54,632 bases of DNA from Haplomitrium mnioides (taxonomy: Eukaryota > Marchantiophyta > Haplomitriopsida > Calobryales), in the NCBI GenBank assembly GCA_049999725.1, contig JBNGIS010017712.1, forward strand, positions 46,146 to 100,777, given 5' to 3'. The position numbers and the translations under genes were made by a program. A model generated the notes under the pieces. It was given only the letters and a program-made list of their open reading frames with translations. It was not told where the DNA came from and ran no database searches. Every line of letters starts with the position of its first letter. The first letter of the stretch is position 1. Shown here piece by piece: positions 1 to 10,473 of the stretch.

Positions 1-8
1 AAAAGTAC

Positions 9-1320
9 TTGGGAATTGTCATTGATGGAATGGATCACAAGAAAACTACTATTCCACACTGGCCATTGCCATCAAAAAATATTGATAAGGATTGTTTGGT
101 GGGTGTGCATGTTGTTGGTGCCTTAATATTCAATCGTGCTCTCTCTTCGAGGGTCTTTTTAACGTATGGAAACTTGAGAAGCGATTTCAATTTGATAGTT
201 ACTGTACTCAATAAAATATTATGTGACTTTGAAGGCCCGTTGCCTCCAACTTTGTATCTTCAGCTGAACAACACGACACGAGAGAATAAGAATTCGATCA
301 TGTTTGGATATCTTAGTCTCTTTATTGCCAAGAATGTTTTTTGAAAAATCAAGGTGGGATTTCTCATGGTTGGCTATACTCATGATCAAATTGATCAAAT
401 GTTGAGCCAATTCTCGAAACGTTTAAAACGTGTCAAAGCTTTCATAATCACCAGTCTAAGCGAGGCGCTCCAATTATCCTATAATACTAAACCTCAGGTG
501 ACTATTTTGTTGGAAACTTACGATTTCAAAATGTTTTTGTAGTAAAGTCCTTCTCTGGTTCAAAGGATACATGATATCACTTTCAATCAACAATTCAAGT
601 TCCAATTAAATAATTCCAAAGCAAAGATTTGGAGCAAGCAGTTCTCAACAGATGAGTTTTGGCTACCTACGGATGGTATTTGTCATTTCAAGTGCCTACT
701 TGAAGTGGACAGAGAAATTTTAAGTTCAATGTTGATTCCTCTCAGGGCATATTTTGAAATCAAACAATCTCAAAAGGAAGAAAGAGAAGTGGACGTTGAG
801 AAAGTGGTAATTTCAATAAGGGACAACATAAGTGAGAACTGCTACAAGTTCTTTACAGATTCTGATATTCAATGGTGGAATGACTTTTTTCTTGCCCAAC
901 ATGAGATTGCAATTTACATCCTTGAAAGAAAAAGACCACGACTTGAAGCACAATTTACCTTTCCACCTTCACAGCAGTCACTTGTAATGACTTTCAAAAT
1001 GTTTGTCTAGATTCTCAACTTCATGCTCCACAAACAGAAGAAGATGCTCCGGTATAGCAAATACTTTCTACACATCGAACAATCTATGATGGAGCATCTA
1101 TGGCGGGGAAAAGGGACTCTTTCGCACAGTACTCGATGCGGGCATAAATTTGGCAATCTACATGATTTGAAAGCGAGAACGTTTATTTGTGTTGTTGCAT
1201 CTCTGGATCCAAATAGCAGACCCTTTTGAGTTGCCAAAGTTCTCAAAGTTTTGTCCTTTGATGAGGAAGATCCGCCAAATCCGAAACGAGTATGAGTTCA
1301 ATGGTTTGCTTGTTTGGCTG
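9..1320 (+). pseudogene. Decayed DUF7869-type gene, 3' part
   Basis: One reading frame runs from the window edge to about 1320 and is broken only by stops at 342-344, 540-545, 1008-1010 and near 1227. The frame reads on sensibly across each stop. Visible landmarks are IDGMDHKKTTIPHW near the start, LQLNNTTRENKNS around 260-300 and GFLMVGYTHDQIDQ around 357-400. They match the conserved blocks of the DUF7869 family, a multi-copy family found in many plants and animals and often next to transposon sequence. Its molecular function is not established; the spaced Asp/His-rich blocks suggest a nuclease or transposase fold, which is inference. The third block has N where many relatives have D. The 5' part lies outside the window. 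The family call is from memory of the motifs; the pseudogene status is seen directly. Confidence 0.6.
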
Positions 1321-1339
1321 AAGATGCATTTTTTGGTTA

Positions 1340-2447
1340 GTACTTTCCATCACATCAGATAGGCACTTTGTTTTGCCATTCTCTAGTACTATTAGAATGC
1401 TACCAATATGATGGATAGGATGTATAGTAGAATCACTAGTCTCCACATAACCTGGTGTACTCAAATTTATGGTTTTTTAAAACCACTCTTCATGGCTTGT
1501 CATGTGATTAGAACATGCAGGATCGACAAACCACTTATCTCCAACATTGTTTTGCTTCTCACACGCTATAGATGAGTACCCATGCTGTATGACAAACAGT
1601 ATCTCATTGTTTGCCTTGTTGGAACCTGCAAAGTTCCCTTGCACTCTGTTGTTTCTTATACCATTCTGCTTTTTGTAGCAATATTTTGCTATGTGACCTG
1701 ACTTACCACAATAATAGCAATCTCCCCTTGAATGTTGTGATTGGCTTCCACGTCCTTTGTTACTCCTCCTACCTTTGAACTAACCTCTACCACCAAACTG
1801 GTTTGATTGGCGATGCTGATTTTGTGCATTGTCGATTGAACGACCTCTGCCAACATTACTCCTGCCATAGCTTCTGCTCCTCATCCTCTACCCTTGTTAG
1901 AGTAGAATGCTTGTTCTTGACTACTTAAGGCACTTTCTCCAATGTCAAGTTCTTCTGTCACTACCATGGCAATCAGCTATAAGAAGGATGTGGTTCCTTC
2001 TCGTAACATTGTTGATGTTTTGAATTGTTTATACTCTTTGCCTAAACAATTCAGACAAACTGCCACTATGGCACTCTCCTTCACTTTTTCTCCAACATTT
2101 GCTAGCTGCTCAGTTAGTGATTTGATCTTCAAAGCAAAATCATTTATATTTATTTTCTCTTTTTGCAGATTAAAGAATTCCATTTGCAATGTTAGCTTCC
2201 TTGCATCTGACATGATGGCATGTCTCTCCTTCAGAATATCTCAAGCCTTCTGGGGTGTCTTAGCTGCTGATACATAGCCCATCATCTTGTCATCGATACT
2301 GATGGTTAGCCAATATAACAACTTATAGACCTTCTCTATATGTGTCTTGAAGGCCTTCATCTCCTCACTAGATGGTGACGGGTCTAAGACTAGTTCAACT
2401 TCATTTCTTGTGATGAAGTACCCTCTTTCTTTTATAAAATTTGTCAT
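1340..2447 (-). pseudogene. Ty1/copia gag and protease fragment
   Basis: Read on the minus strand, 2447-1977 encodes a UBN2-type copia Gag (segments FALKIKSLTEQLANVGEKV and CLNCLGKEYKQF). It is followed by a CCHC zinc knuckle, CYYCGKSGHIAKYC, near 1735-1695. Next comes the copia protease neighbourhood, WFVDPACSNHMT near 1540-1500, in which the usual D-S-G triad reads D-P-A, so the protease is dead. The frame then continues with HPIHHIGSILIV near 1420-1385, typical of the region downstream of copia protease. Several stops and frameshifts interrupt it. No integrase or reverse transcriptase follows: the fragment ends against the DUF7869 remnant at about 1330, and no LTR is recognisable on either side. 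Confidence 0.75.
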
Positions 2448-3421
2448 TTTGATTTACCAAATATTATAATTGTTTTATGTCAACTTCTCACTGATTATCT
2501 AAGAGATTCCGTCTACCATCTGAAAACTTTGATTCTGACTTTTTGGTAATCAAATTGCTTTCTTGATGGTTTAAATAAACTATAATCTCAGCTTTATACA
2601 GTTCAAACTTTAGGGATTTCATGTATTTGTTGGGCTAGTGAACAATTTTTTGTGAATCCCTCTCTCGAAGCTAAATTTATGTGTGAATAGGTTCAGGTCT
2701 TATGATAGAAGGCAATAGAAAAACACACAGACCTTCCTACCAATTCTTCTACACCATCATCAATTTGTTCTTCACCCCAAATGAGCCTCTCTATATCTTC
2801 TTCAACAAATAATGAAATTTTCCAATCCCCTTTGATTCTTTGCCTTCTGCGATTTCCTCAAGCACAAAACATAAATGCCTCCTTTAATTCTTTGACCATT
2901 CTTCACAAACGAACAAAAACATTGAGATTTTTGCTGCAATTGTTGTTGCACCACTTATCCTAGGAGACCCCTTTGATGCTACTTCTACCTTCTTTGATTT
3001 TTCCTAAAATACAAATCAGAACCCCTCCTTGTTCAAATCAATTGGGAGAACTCTAGTTCTATTTCAAATTTATTCCTTCTTCAACCAGAGAGCTCCTTTG
3101 ATTCTTCCTAAGCCAGCAAACACACACCCTACTTCAATCTGTGAACTGCTCCTTACATGTTTTTTTGTTTTTTTTGTTTTTTTTTTTTGCTGATTTGATC
3201 TTCTTCAACAACAAATCTTTCAAGGAGCATATCTTTGTGAAATCTGCTCCAAATCTGCTGATTTGAGTTGCCCTTGAATCAAAGCAGATGGGCGACCCTG
3301 CTCCAATACTCTTGTGTTGAATTCATGCTTCACAAACTCTGTTTTGACATCTTTTTTTCCTGATGTTGCGTTCTTCTTCATCAAACCACAAACTCAAGCA
3401 TAACTTCGCCCGAACAAGATT
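2448..3421. other. AT-rich region without a recognisable gene
   Basis: This stretch lies between the copia Gag start and the end of the old gypsy remnant. It may hold the 5' untranslated region or LTR of the copia fragment, but no tRNA primer site or matching repeat is visible in the window. A T-rich run with a few interruptions lies at about 3160-3190. The short open frames show no family resemblance. Confidence 0.4.
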
Positions 3422-4276
3422 TTAAAAGGCATCTTCTTGTAGTTTTTGTTGAAAAACTTCACTTGTTACTTCATCAAGATGTAATATGCCAATATTTGTT
3501 ACCTCCAATGTATTTAGTTGATGATGTGGCCGTCGTGATAAAGCATTTTGAGCAGTGTAGAACCTTTTTAGTTTGCACTCCAACTTGATATCAAAGAGTT
3601 GTAGTTGATCTTCCATCGATGATGATGATTTGTCATATTTTCCAAGTGAATTGGTTGCAACAAAAGCTTGCAATTTGTTTGAATAAGTATAGGTTTCTCC
3701 AAAAGATAGTGTCTCCAAACCTTCGTAGCATAAACCATAGTTAGATGCTCTCTCTATCTATTGCAAAGCAATTTCTCTCCGCTATATTTAATCGATGTGA
3801 CATGAAGGTAGTTGGATGAAGTTCATTCTCAAGCTCTTGTTGAAACACCACTCTAATAGCAAAGCTAGATGAATCAAAATCAACTATACAACGTTTAGAT
3901 CATATAGTTGTAGAATTGGATGAGAAAAGATCGGATCCTTGAGTTGGTGAAATGATTTTTGCTCTTTGTTTTTCCATTGAAACTTTTCCTCCTTGCATAG
4001 TAGATTTGTAAACGGTGCATCAATATAAGCATAGTAATGAATGAATTGTTAATAAAAACTTGCTAATCTATTGAAAGATAGAACATCCTTTGCTTTATTT
4101 GGTATTGCCACTCTACAATAACATTGATTTTCTCTTCCTCCATCTTGATGTCACCCATAAACACTTTGTGACCTAGATAAGTCACCTCTTGCTTCCAAAA
4201 CTCACACTTAGACTTCTTGCAATAAAACTTCCAATTGAGCAATCTTTGCAATACTTCTTTGAGATGATCACGATGC
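3422..4276 (-). pseudogene. Old gypsy element: RT C-terminus, RNase H and linker
   Basis: This is the downstream half of a minus-strand Ty3/gypsy polyprotein. At 4276-4130 it reads HRDHLKEVLQRLLNWKFYCK and then TYLGHKVF, the part of gypsy reverse transcriptase just after the catalytic DD motif. At 3720-3520 the frame shows AQNALSRRPHHQLN, the end of RNase H and the linker to integrase. Frameshifts and stops are frequent. The missing upstream half lies at 10474-12190, beyond the inserted younger element; the bases next to the insertion are ttaaa here and ttaag on the far side. No LTR of this element is recognisable near 3422. Confidence 0.8.
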
Positions 4277-4281
4277 TTAAA
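4277..4281. repeat. Left target-site duplication of gypsy element 1
   Basis: The five bases ttaaa abut the TG that starts the left LTR. The right LTR is followed by ttaag (10469-10473). Five-base duplications are usual for gypsy integrases; here one of the five bases differs, which fits later mutation. Confidence 0.6.
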
Positions 4282-4848
4282 TGTAACGATCACTAACTTT
4301 AGTAAGCCATAGCTAAAAATAATGTCAATTATGTCTAGAAAGCTATTACTAAGTTAGAGTAGCAAAAAGCAATTGCTATTATAGAGAGATTGACATGTAG
4401 TACGAGGAGAGAAAGTCAACGAATTAAAGTGAAAGAGAGAGTCTAGATAGACTACTTTAGAAGAGGATGAGTACACGTGGCAAGCGGAGAATTAAAGTAA
4501 AGAGAAGGTTCTAAAGATAAGGACACGTGGTAGAAGGAGAACTAAAGAGATGGAAGGTTCTAAGAATAAGGACACGTGGTAGAATGAGAACAAAAGTAAA
4601 TGGTGGTCCAATTAAAGTGAGAGAGAAAAGAGGGGTCCAAGTAGAAGAGGATAGAAAAGGAACCAATGGGGTTCCTCCACCTATGTAAGCAAAGTGCTTT
4701 CTCTCAAGTACATAAAGAAGGGAGAGTGCCTTGTTTGGCATCTCTTACCTTGTGAGTTCTTGAAGTTCTTGTGCGCTTCTCTTATGCTAACTTGTATGTG
4801 TTGTACTTATGCTAACTTATGTGTGTAATGTGGGTGTGTAGTGTTACA
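4282..4848 (+). repeat. Left LTR of gypsy element 1
   Basis: It begins TGTAAC and ends GTTACA, a short perfect terminal inverted repeat. It is 567 bases long against 569 for the right LTR. The U3 part holds three exact ACACGTGG boxes at 4473-4480, 4523-4530 and 4572-4579, each followed by a similar A/G-rich stretch, so the boxes sit in a degenerate ~50-bp tandem unit. The TATA box of the right LTR (TATATAAAG) reads TACATAAAG here, near 4709. The LTR ends two bases before the primer site. Confidence 0.93.
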
Positions 4849-4849
4849 A

Positions 4850-4861
4850 TGGTATCAGAGC
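4850..4861 (+). promoter_or_regulatory. Primer-binding site for initiator tRNA-Met
   Basis: TGGTATCAGAGC lies two bases after the left LTR. It is the standard plant primer-binding site complementary to the 3' end of initiator methionine tRNA, where minus-strand cDNA synthesis starts. It is intact. Confidence 0.95.
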
Positions 4862-5505
4862 TTGGTCTTCTCTAAAGAGTGTGGATTACCTCTCTTTGGA
4901 GAAGTACTTAAGACCCTTTTGAGTAGTGGAATCTCCACTTTGCATTGACTCCATGAGAGTTAAACTATCAAGTTTTAATGAATAAAATATAGTGGATATC
5001 CCATCTTTTATACATGAAGATAAGAAGTTTGACTTGATGCTATAGTAGCCAATGGATAGAGGAGCATTCGTACCTCCTAGAATTCCTCTATTAAATCCTT
5101 TTAACATTCATGTGTTTAATATTGACAAACATTTCTTTCGTCAATTTCAAGTGTATAACTTTGGTGATGACTCTATGGTTTTTGTGATAGAATCAAGAGA
5201 ACCTGTCATCTTACATGTGGTAAACTATGGTGTTACATGGGAGTGTTTTATTTATATTTTGTGGTAGAAAGAAAATTGGATTTGAACCAAGCTCCTCTAG
5301 AAGAGTTCAACTCCAAATGTCATATTTCTATTAGAGTAACGCATAAGCAAACGCAATGTGATTTTCTTGTTCGTAAGTTTGGAGAGAGGTTCTGTAATGA
5401 TGTGTTGGCATCTCCTAAACCTTTTATTTTACCTATTCTTCACAATTGGAATGTGCATATATTTGTGTTTGTATACATTTTAGAGGGTTAGTGTGACAGA
5501 ACAAC

Positions 5506-6550
5506 ATGGATGCTAACTCCAACAGTCTTGAAGAAGGTGTGTGGATGATGGCAAAGTTGGAAGAGCTTCAAGTAGCTCTTATAGCAAGCCAACAACAAAC
5601 AAACATGTTGATGGCAGAAATGGTGAAAATGCAACTACAACAAGAAAGTGGAGAAGGAAGTCAAGAGACGTTACTTCAGAAAAGAAGTTAGTCATGCAAA
5701 GTAGAGCCATATAGAGGAAGTCGCATAGTTAGCATCGTAGATGGATGGGTTTATCGAATGGAGGTTCACATGTCATATTATCCAAATGCCTCGGATTTGG
5801 AGAAAGGATTGTTTGCAAGATCATTCTTAACAGAGCATGCATCAATATGGCTACAAGGTTGGGAGCGACAGTAAAATACACGAGGAGAACAACGTTTGTG
5901 GAGCAGTTTAAAAGAAGGTTTGCTCCAAAATTTCAAAGCGGTGGATTCTATATTGACCGCAAGAACGAAGCTTTGGGAGTTGGAGCAGCAAGGAAGTGTT
6001 CCAAGATACATTGAGGAATTTCGAAGCTTGCAAGTTCAAATCAAAGATATGAGTCCAGCGGAGGCCCTTGACAAATTTTTGCAAGGGTTAAAGAGAAAGA
6101 TTAGAGGAGAGGTTATGATGCGCAACCCAAAAGACGTAAATGAAGCCATTTCATTTGCTCAACGAATTGAAGGGACACTAGGAATTGTGTAAACTGGAGG
6201 AAACTATGGCCCCATGCCTATGGAGTTGGGGAATATAAGAAGAAGAGAATTTCATCGCCCAAATCACCAATAAGGGGGACCACAACACACTAATGAAAGG
6301 AGGATGGATGATCGACGAGAAACTCGAACATGCTACAATTGTGGTCGGGTAGGACACATTGCACCAAATTGTAGAGCAGTGCGTCGCATTCAAGGGCGAG
6401 TATTTTGGCGGCCTCTCCATAATGTCAACAATGAAGGGGATGAAGAAGGTTAGAGAAATGATGGGCACCAGTAAAAAAACCTCGTGGTTTTGCTGGGATG
6501 AAGAAAAAAGGCGAGGAAAACATCTATTATATAGAAAAACAGAAAAATAA
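5506..6550 (+). pseudogene. Gag of gypsy element 1
   Basis: The gag frame starts near ATG 5506 (MDANSNSLEEGVWMMAKLEE). A helical capsid region follows at about 5750-6180, shared with the second copy on the minus strand at 54067-54621 (AVDSILTARTKLWELEQQG and SFAQRIEGTLGIV). A CCHC zinc knuckle, CYNCGRVGHIAPNC, lies at 6331-6372. Stops occur at about 5689, 6190 and 6271, and there is a frame change between 5750 and 5900. Compared with the minus-strand copy, the stops near 6190 and 6271 are CAA-to-TAA changes. Gag would package the element RNA into cytoplasmic particles; this copy cannot make the full protein. Confidence 0.85.
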
Positions 6551-9500
6551 AAGGTTAATTGTGGTTGATGGATGGATGGAAGGATCTGTAATAAGAGCTT
6601 TGGTGGACTTCGGAGCAGAAGAAAATTACTTATGACGAGCGATAACATTGAAGTTGAAGTTGCCCCTTGAAAAAGAAGAGCACGAAGTGGTGGAAATGGC
6701 AAATAGCCAAAGCGAATCTATTGAATGACTATCTCAAAGTATAGCTTGATACATGGGTAACTATAAAGAGAAGTTGGAGTGGAAGATCACAACATTGGCA
6801 AGATATGACGCTATTCTTGGAATGAAGTGGTTACGAAGATATAATCCGCAAGTAGATTGGAGAAAGAAGACACTCACGATGTCTCAATGGAAGATTTGGG
6901 GAGATCGAGTACAATCTCATTCAAGACACCTACCTCTGTATGTGATTGGAGCAAATGCGATCAAAAAGAAAGATATGGTGTTTTTAGGACTCATACGTGA
7001 GCTCACTATTGACAATGAGGACTCAAATCATAACACTCCACATGAATTTCAAGGTGCTTTGAAGGAGTTTAGTGACGTTTTTCCCAATGATTTGCCCAAG
7101 GGTTTGCCTCCAAAACGATGCATTGATCACAAGATTGAGGTCATTCCAAGAAGTACTCCACCGTGCAAAGCACCATATCGCTTGCCTCCTCATGAATTGG
7201 AGGAATGCAAATCTCATATTATGGAATTGTTGGAAAAAAGATTCATTAAACCAAACATTTCTCCTTATGGTGCACCAGTATTCTTTGTAGAAAAGAAGGA
7301 TGAGAGTATGAGTATGTGCATTGACTTTTGAGCACTCAATCAACAAACGGTGAAAAATAAATATCCATTGCCAAGGATGGATGACTTATTTGATCAACTT
7401 CAAGGAGCAAATTACTTTACAAAATTGGACTTGAGAAGCGGATACAATCAAATCCGAATCATGGAAGGTGACGTGCAAAAAACAGCATTTCGAAGTCGAT
7501 ACAGGCATTTTGAATATCTTGTTATGCCTTTTGGATTAACCAATGCTCATGCAACATTTGTGGGTCTTATAAATGATATTTTTTGATCGTATTTGGATAA
7601 GTTTGTTATTGTCTTTTTAGATGATATTCTCATTTACAGCAAGAGTCTTCAAGAGCATCAACAACATCTTTGTACAATATTAAAGGTACTTCGGAACCAC
7701 AAGCTATATGTGAAGATGTCCAAATGTGAAATTGGAAAGAGGGAGGTTGACTACTTGGGTCACCGTGTAAGTGCATTAGGAATCCAAGTTATGGATGAGA
7801 AGGTGGAGGCAATTCAGAAGTGGGAAGCTCCTAGTGATCAAACACAACTAAGGGGGTTCTTGGGGCTAACCGAGTTTTATCGGCGATTTGTGAAAGGTTT
7901 TGCACAAATAGGAGAACCATTAACAAACTTGCTCAAGAAAAGTCACACATGGTCATGGGGAGCCGTAGAAGAGTTGGCATTCCGAGCATTGAAGAAGTCA
8001 CTTCTTCATGCTCCTATTCTTAAATGGTATGATTCTAAACGACCAATCAAACTTTTGGTGGATGCATCGGGAAAGGCTATTGGCGGAGTGTTGCAAAAAG
8101 AATGGGAGGATGGTTGACATCCTATTGCCTTCTTTTCTAGGAAGTTGAGCGACACTCAGCAAAACTACCACACTACAGAGCGGCAAGAATTGGCGATTGT
8201 GCTATCAACCAAATATTGGAAGCACTATCTGGGAGATAAGGAGTTTATTGTCGAAACTGACCATAAACCTCTAATCTATCTAGAAACTCAAAAGGAGTTC
8301 TCAAAATGACAAATTCGTTGGGCGGAATGGCAACAACGGTTCCATATGAAGATGATATATGTGGAAGAAAAACGACAAATTGTAGATGCCTTGACCCACA
8401 TGCCTGAACTCAACATCTTGTCAGAAATCACAATTCATCCTACTTGGTGGACGGAAATGTTGGCTGCAACAAAAGAAGATGAGGAGATCATTGCCGCACA
8501 ACAAAAGAATCTAGTGAAAGAGGTAAGAGGATTGATTTTCTTCCAAAGCAAGGTATGGGTTCCTAATAGTGTTAAGCTTTGCTATGAGGTTTTGTATGAA
8601 GCACATGATTAGGCAATTGGTGGATATGTTGGAATTGAGAAAACTTTGGACAATCCTCAACGAGTCTATTATTGGCTTAAGATGCATCAAGATGTGGAGA
8701 TCTATGTTTGGAGTTGTTTGGCTTGTCAACAAAACAAAGCGACCAACCTTAAACGTGGAGGTTTATTACAACCGTTGCTAATCCCGAATAAGCGATGGGA
8801 ACATGTGAGTATGGATATTGTATGTGAGTTACCACGTACTTCTATGGATTATGATGCTATTGTTGTTTTTGTAGATAAACTGAGCAAAATGATTCATATT
8901 CGTCTGACTACCAAATCAGTGACAACACCGGAGTTAGCATGAATTTATTTGGAAGTTGTTTACTCTCATCATGGTATCTCCAAAGTGATTATCTCCGACC
9001 ATGGCACTCAATTTACCAGCATGTTTTGGTGCACAATATTTGGTCTTCTCAAAACCAAATTGGCTATGTCCACTGCTTATCACCTTGAATCAGATGGTCA
9101 AATTGAATGGGCCAACCACATCATTGAAGATATGTTGCGGGTTTTTACTTTGAAAGAACAAGAAGAATAGGATTGGTTGCTACTTCTGGTGGAGTTCTCT
9201 TACAATAACTCCATCAACAGCTCTACACAAGCCACGTCTTTCTTTTTGATGTATGGTGAGCATCCAACTACTCTATCTAATCTTCATCTTGCATCGACCT
9301 CTAAGAGTCCAACTGCCGATGATTTCCTCCATCAGCTACACCATGGCATCCAACGTGCTAAGCAAAAACTTGAAGTTGCTCGTAATTGCCAAAAAAATAT
9401 GCTGATGCTCATCGTCGCGAAGTGACCTTTGCTATAGGTGACCAAGTATGGCTCTCTACAACCAATCTTCCTTTGCTTCGCTCTTGTAAGCTATCTGCTC

Positions 9501-9860
9501 GCTTTATTGGACCATTTGATATTTCTGCTCGTATTGATGAAGTGGTCTATCAACTTGTTTTACCTCCTCACATGAAGATTCATCCGGTCTTTCATGTCTC
9601 TTTATTACATGCTTTTGTCCCTCGCTCTACCACCTTCACTTGTAACTAAGAACCCTCTCTACCACCTGAGCTTATTGATGGTCATGAGGAATTTGAGGTG
9701 GAACAGCTCTTGAAGAAACGCACACGTCGTTGAGGCCATCGTGAGATTGTGGAGTACTTGGTTTGTTGGAAAGGCTACCCTCTTTATGAAGCTACTTAGG
9801 AGCCATTGGAGAATTTGGCCAATGCATCTGCACTTGTTCACTCTTTTGAGAACTCTCTTA
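6551..9860 (+). pseudogene. Pol of gypsy element 1 (PR-RT-RH-INT-chromodomain)
   Basis: Domains in order: aspartic protease near 6598-6640 (LVDFGAEENYL, the active-site S replaced by F); reverse transcriptase about 7080-7720 with [12 protein letters not shown] and the catalytic [11 protein letters not shown] at 7612-7645; RNase H about 8000-8340; the integrase H2C2 finger about 8600-8740 (CLACQQNK); the integrase core about 8800-9165 with D, D and E seen in MDIVCELP, SDHGTQFTS and DGQIEWANH; and a chromodomain about 9690-9850 (LVCWKGYPLYEAT). Stops fall near 6634, 6728, 7330, 7585, 8117, 8308, 8610, 8942, 9169, 9648, 9733 and 9799, with a frame change near 9420. The domain content is certain; the copy is dead. 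Confidence 0.9.
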
Positions 9861-9885
9861 CTCGCAACGAGGACATTGCCTCTTC

Positions 9886-9899
9886 AAAGGGGGGAGGAT
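9886..9899 (+). promoter_or_regulatory. Polypurine tract of gypsy element 1
   Basis: A purine run containing six Gs directly precedes the right LTR. It is the expected RNase H-resistant primer for plus-strand DNA synthesis. The same tract, in reverse, borders the LTR of element 2 at 50739-50758. Confidence 0.85.
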
Positions 9900-10468
9900 T
9901 GTAACAGTCACTAACTTTAGTAAGCCATAGCGAAAAATAATATCAACTATATCTAGAAAGCTATTACTAAGTTAGAATAGCAAAAAGAAATTGCTATTAT
10001 AGAGAGATGGACATGTGGCACGAGGAGAGAAAGTCAACGAATTAAAGTGAAAGAGAGAGAGTCTAGATAGACTACTTTAGAAGAGGATGACGACACGTGG
10101 CAAGTGGAGAATTAAAGCAAAGAGAAGGTTCTAAAGATAAGGACACGTGGCAGAAGGAGAACTAAAGAGATGAAAGGTTCTAAGGATAAGAGCACATGGC
10201 AGAAGTAGAACAAAAGTAAAAGGTGGTCCAATTAGAGTGAGAGAGAAAAAAAGGGTCCAATTAGAAGAGGATAGAAAAGGAACCCATGGGGTTCCTCCAC
10301 CTATGTAAGCAAAGTGCTTTCTCTCAAGTATATAAAGAAGAGAGAGTGCCTTGTTTGGCATCTCTTACCTTGTGAGTTCTTGAAGTTCTTGTGCGCTTCT
10401 CTTATGCTAACTTGTATGTGTTGTACTTGTGCTAACTTGTGTGTGTAATATGGGTGTGTAGTGTTACA
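9900..10468 (+). repeat. Right LTR of gypsy element 1
   Basis: It starts TGTAAC and ends GTTACA. ACACGTGG boxes lie near 10095 and 10143. A third, at about 10192, has changed to CACATGG, and an ACATGTGG relative sits near 10012. A good TATA box, TATATAAA, is at 10329-10336, upstream of a short R/U5 region. The sequence is clearly homologous to the left LTR, with scattered substitutions and small indels, so the insertion is not recent. Confidence 0.92.
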
Positions 10469-10473
10469 TTAAG

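Larger units (their letters stand above)
4282..10468 (+). mobile_element. Ty3/gypsy chromovirus, full-length, element 1
   Basis: A 6.2-kb LTR retrotransposon with every structural part visible: left LTR 4282-4848, initiator tRNA-Met primer site 4850-4861, gag with zinc knuckle, protease, reverse transcriptase, RNase H, integrase and C-terminal chromodomain in that order, polypurine tract 9886-9899, and right LTR 9900-10468. The order PR-RT-RH-INT makes it Ty3/gypsy, and the chromodomain makes it a chromovirus, a group whose integrase tail reads heterochromatin marks. It sits inside the reverse transcriptase gene of an older gypsy element. The coding part carries well over ten stops plus at least one frameshift, so this copy is not autonomous. 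A second copy in the opposite orientation starts at 50170. Confidence 0.93.

Noticed and set aside
4850-4861. Part of a tRNA gene
   Set aside because: The 12-base match to initiator tRNA-Met is the retrotransposon primer site beside the LTR; no cloverleaf surrounds it. No tRNA or rRNA gene was found in the window.
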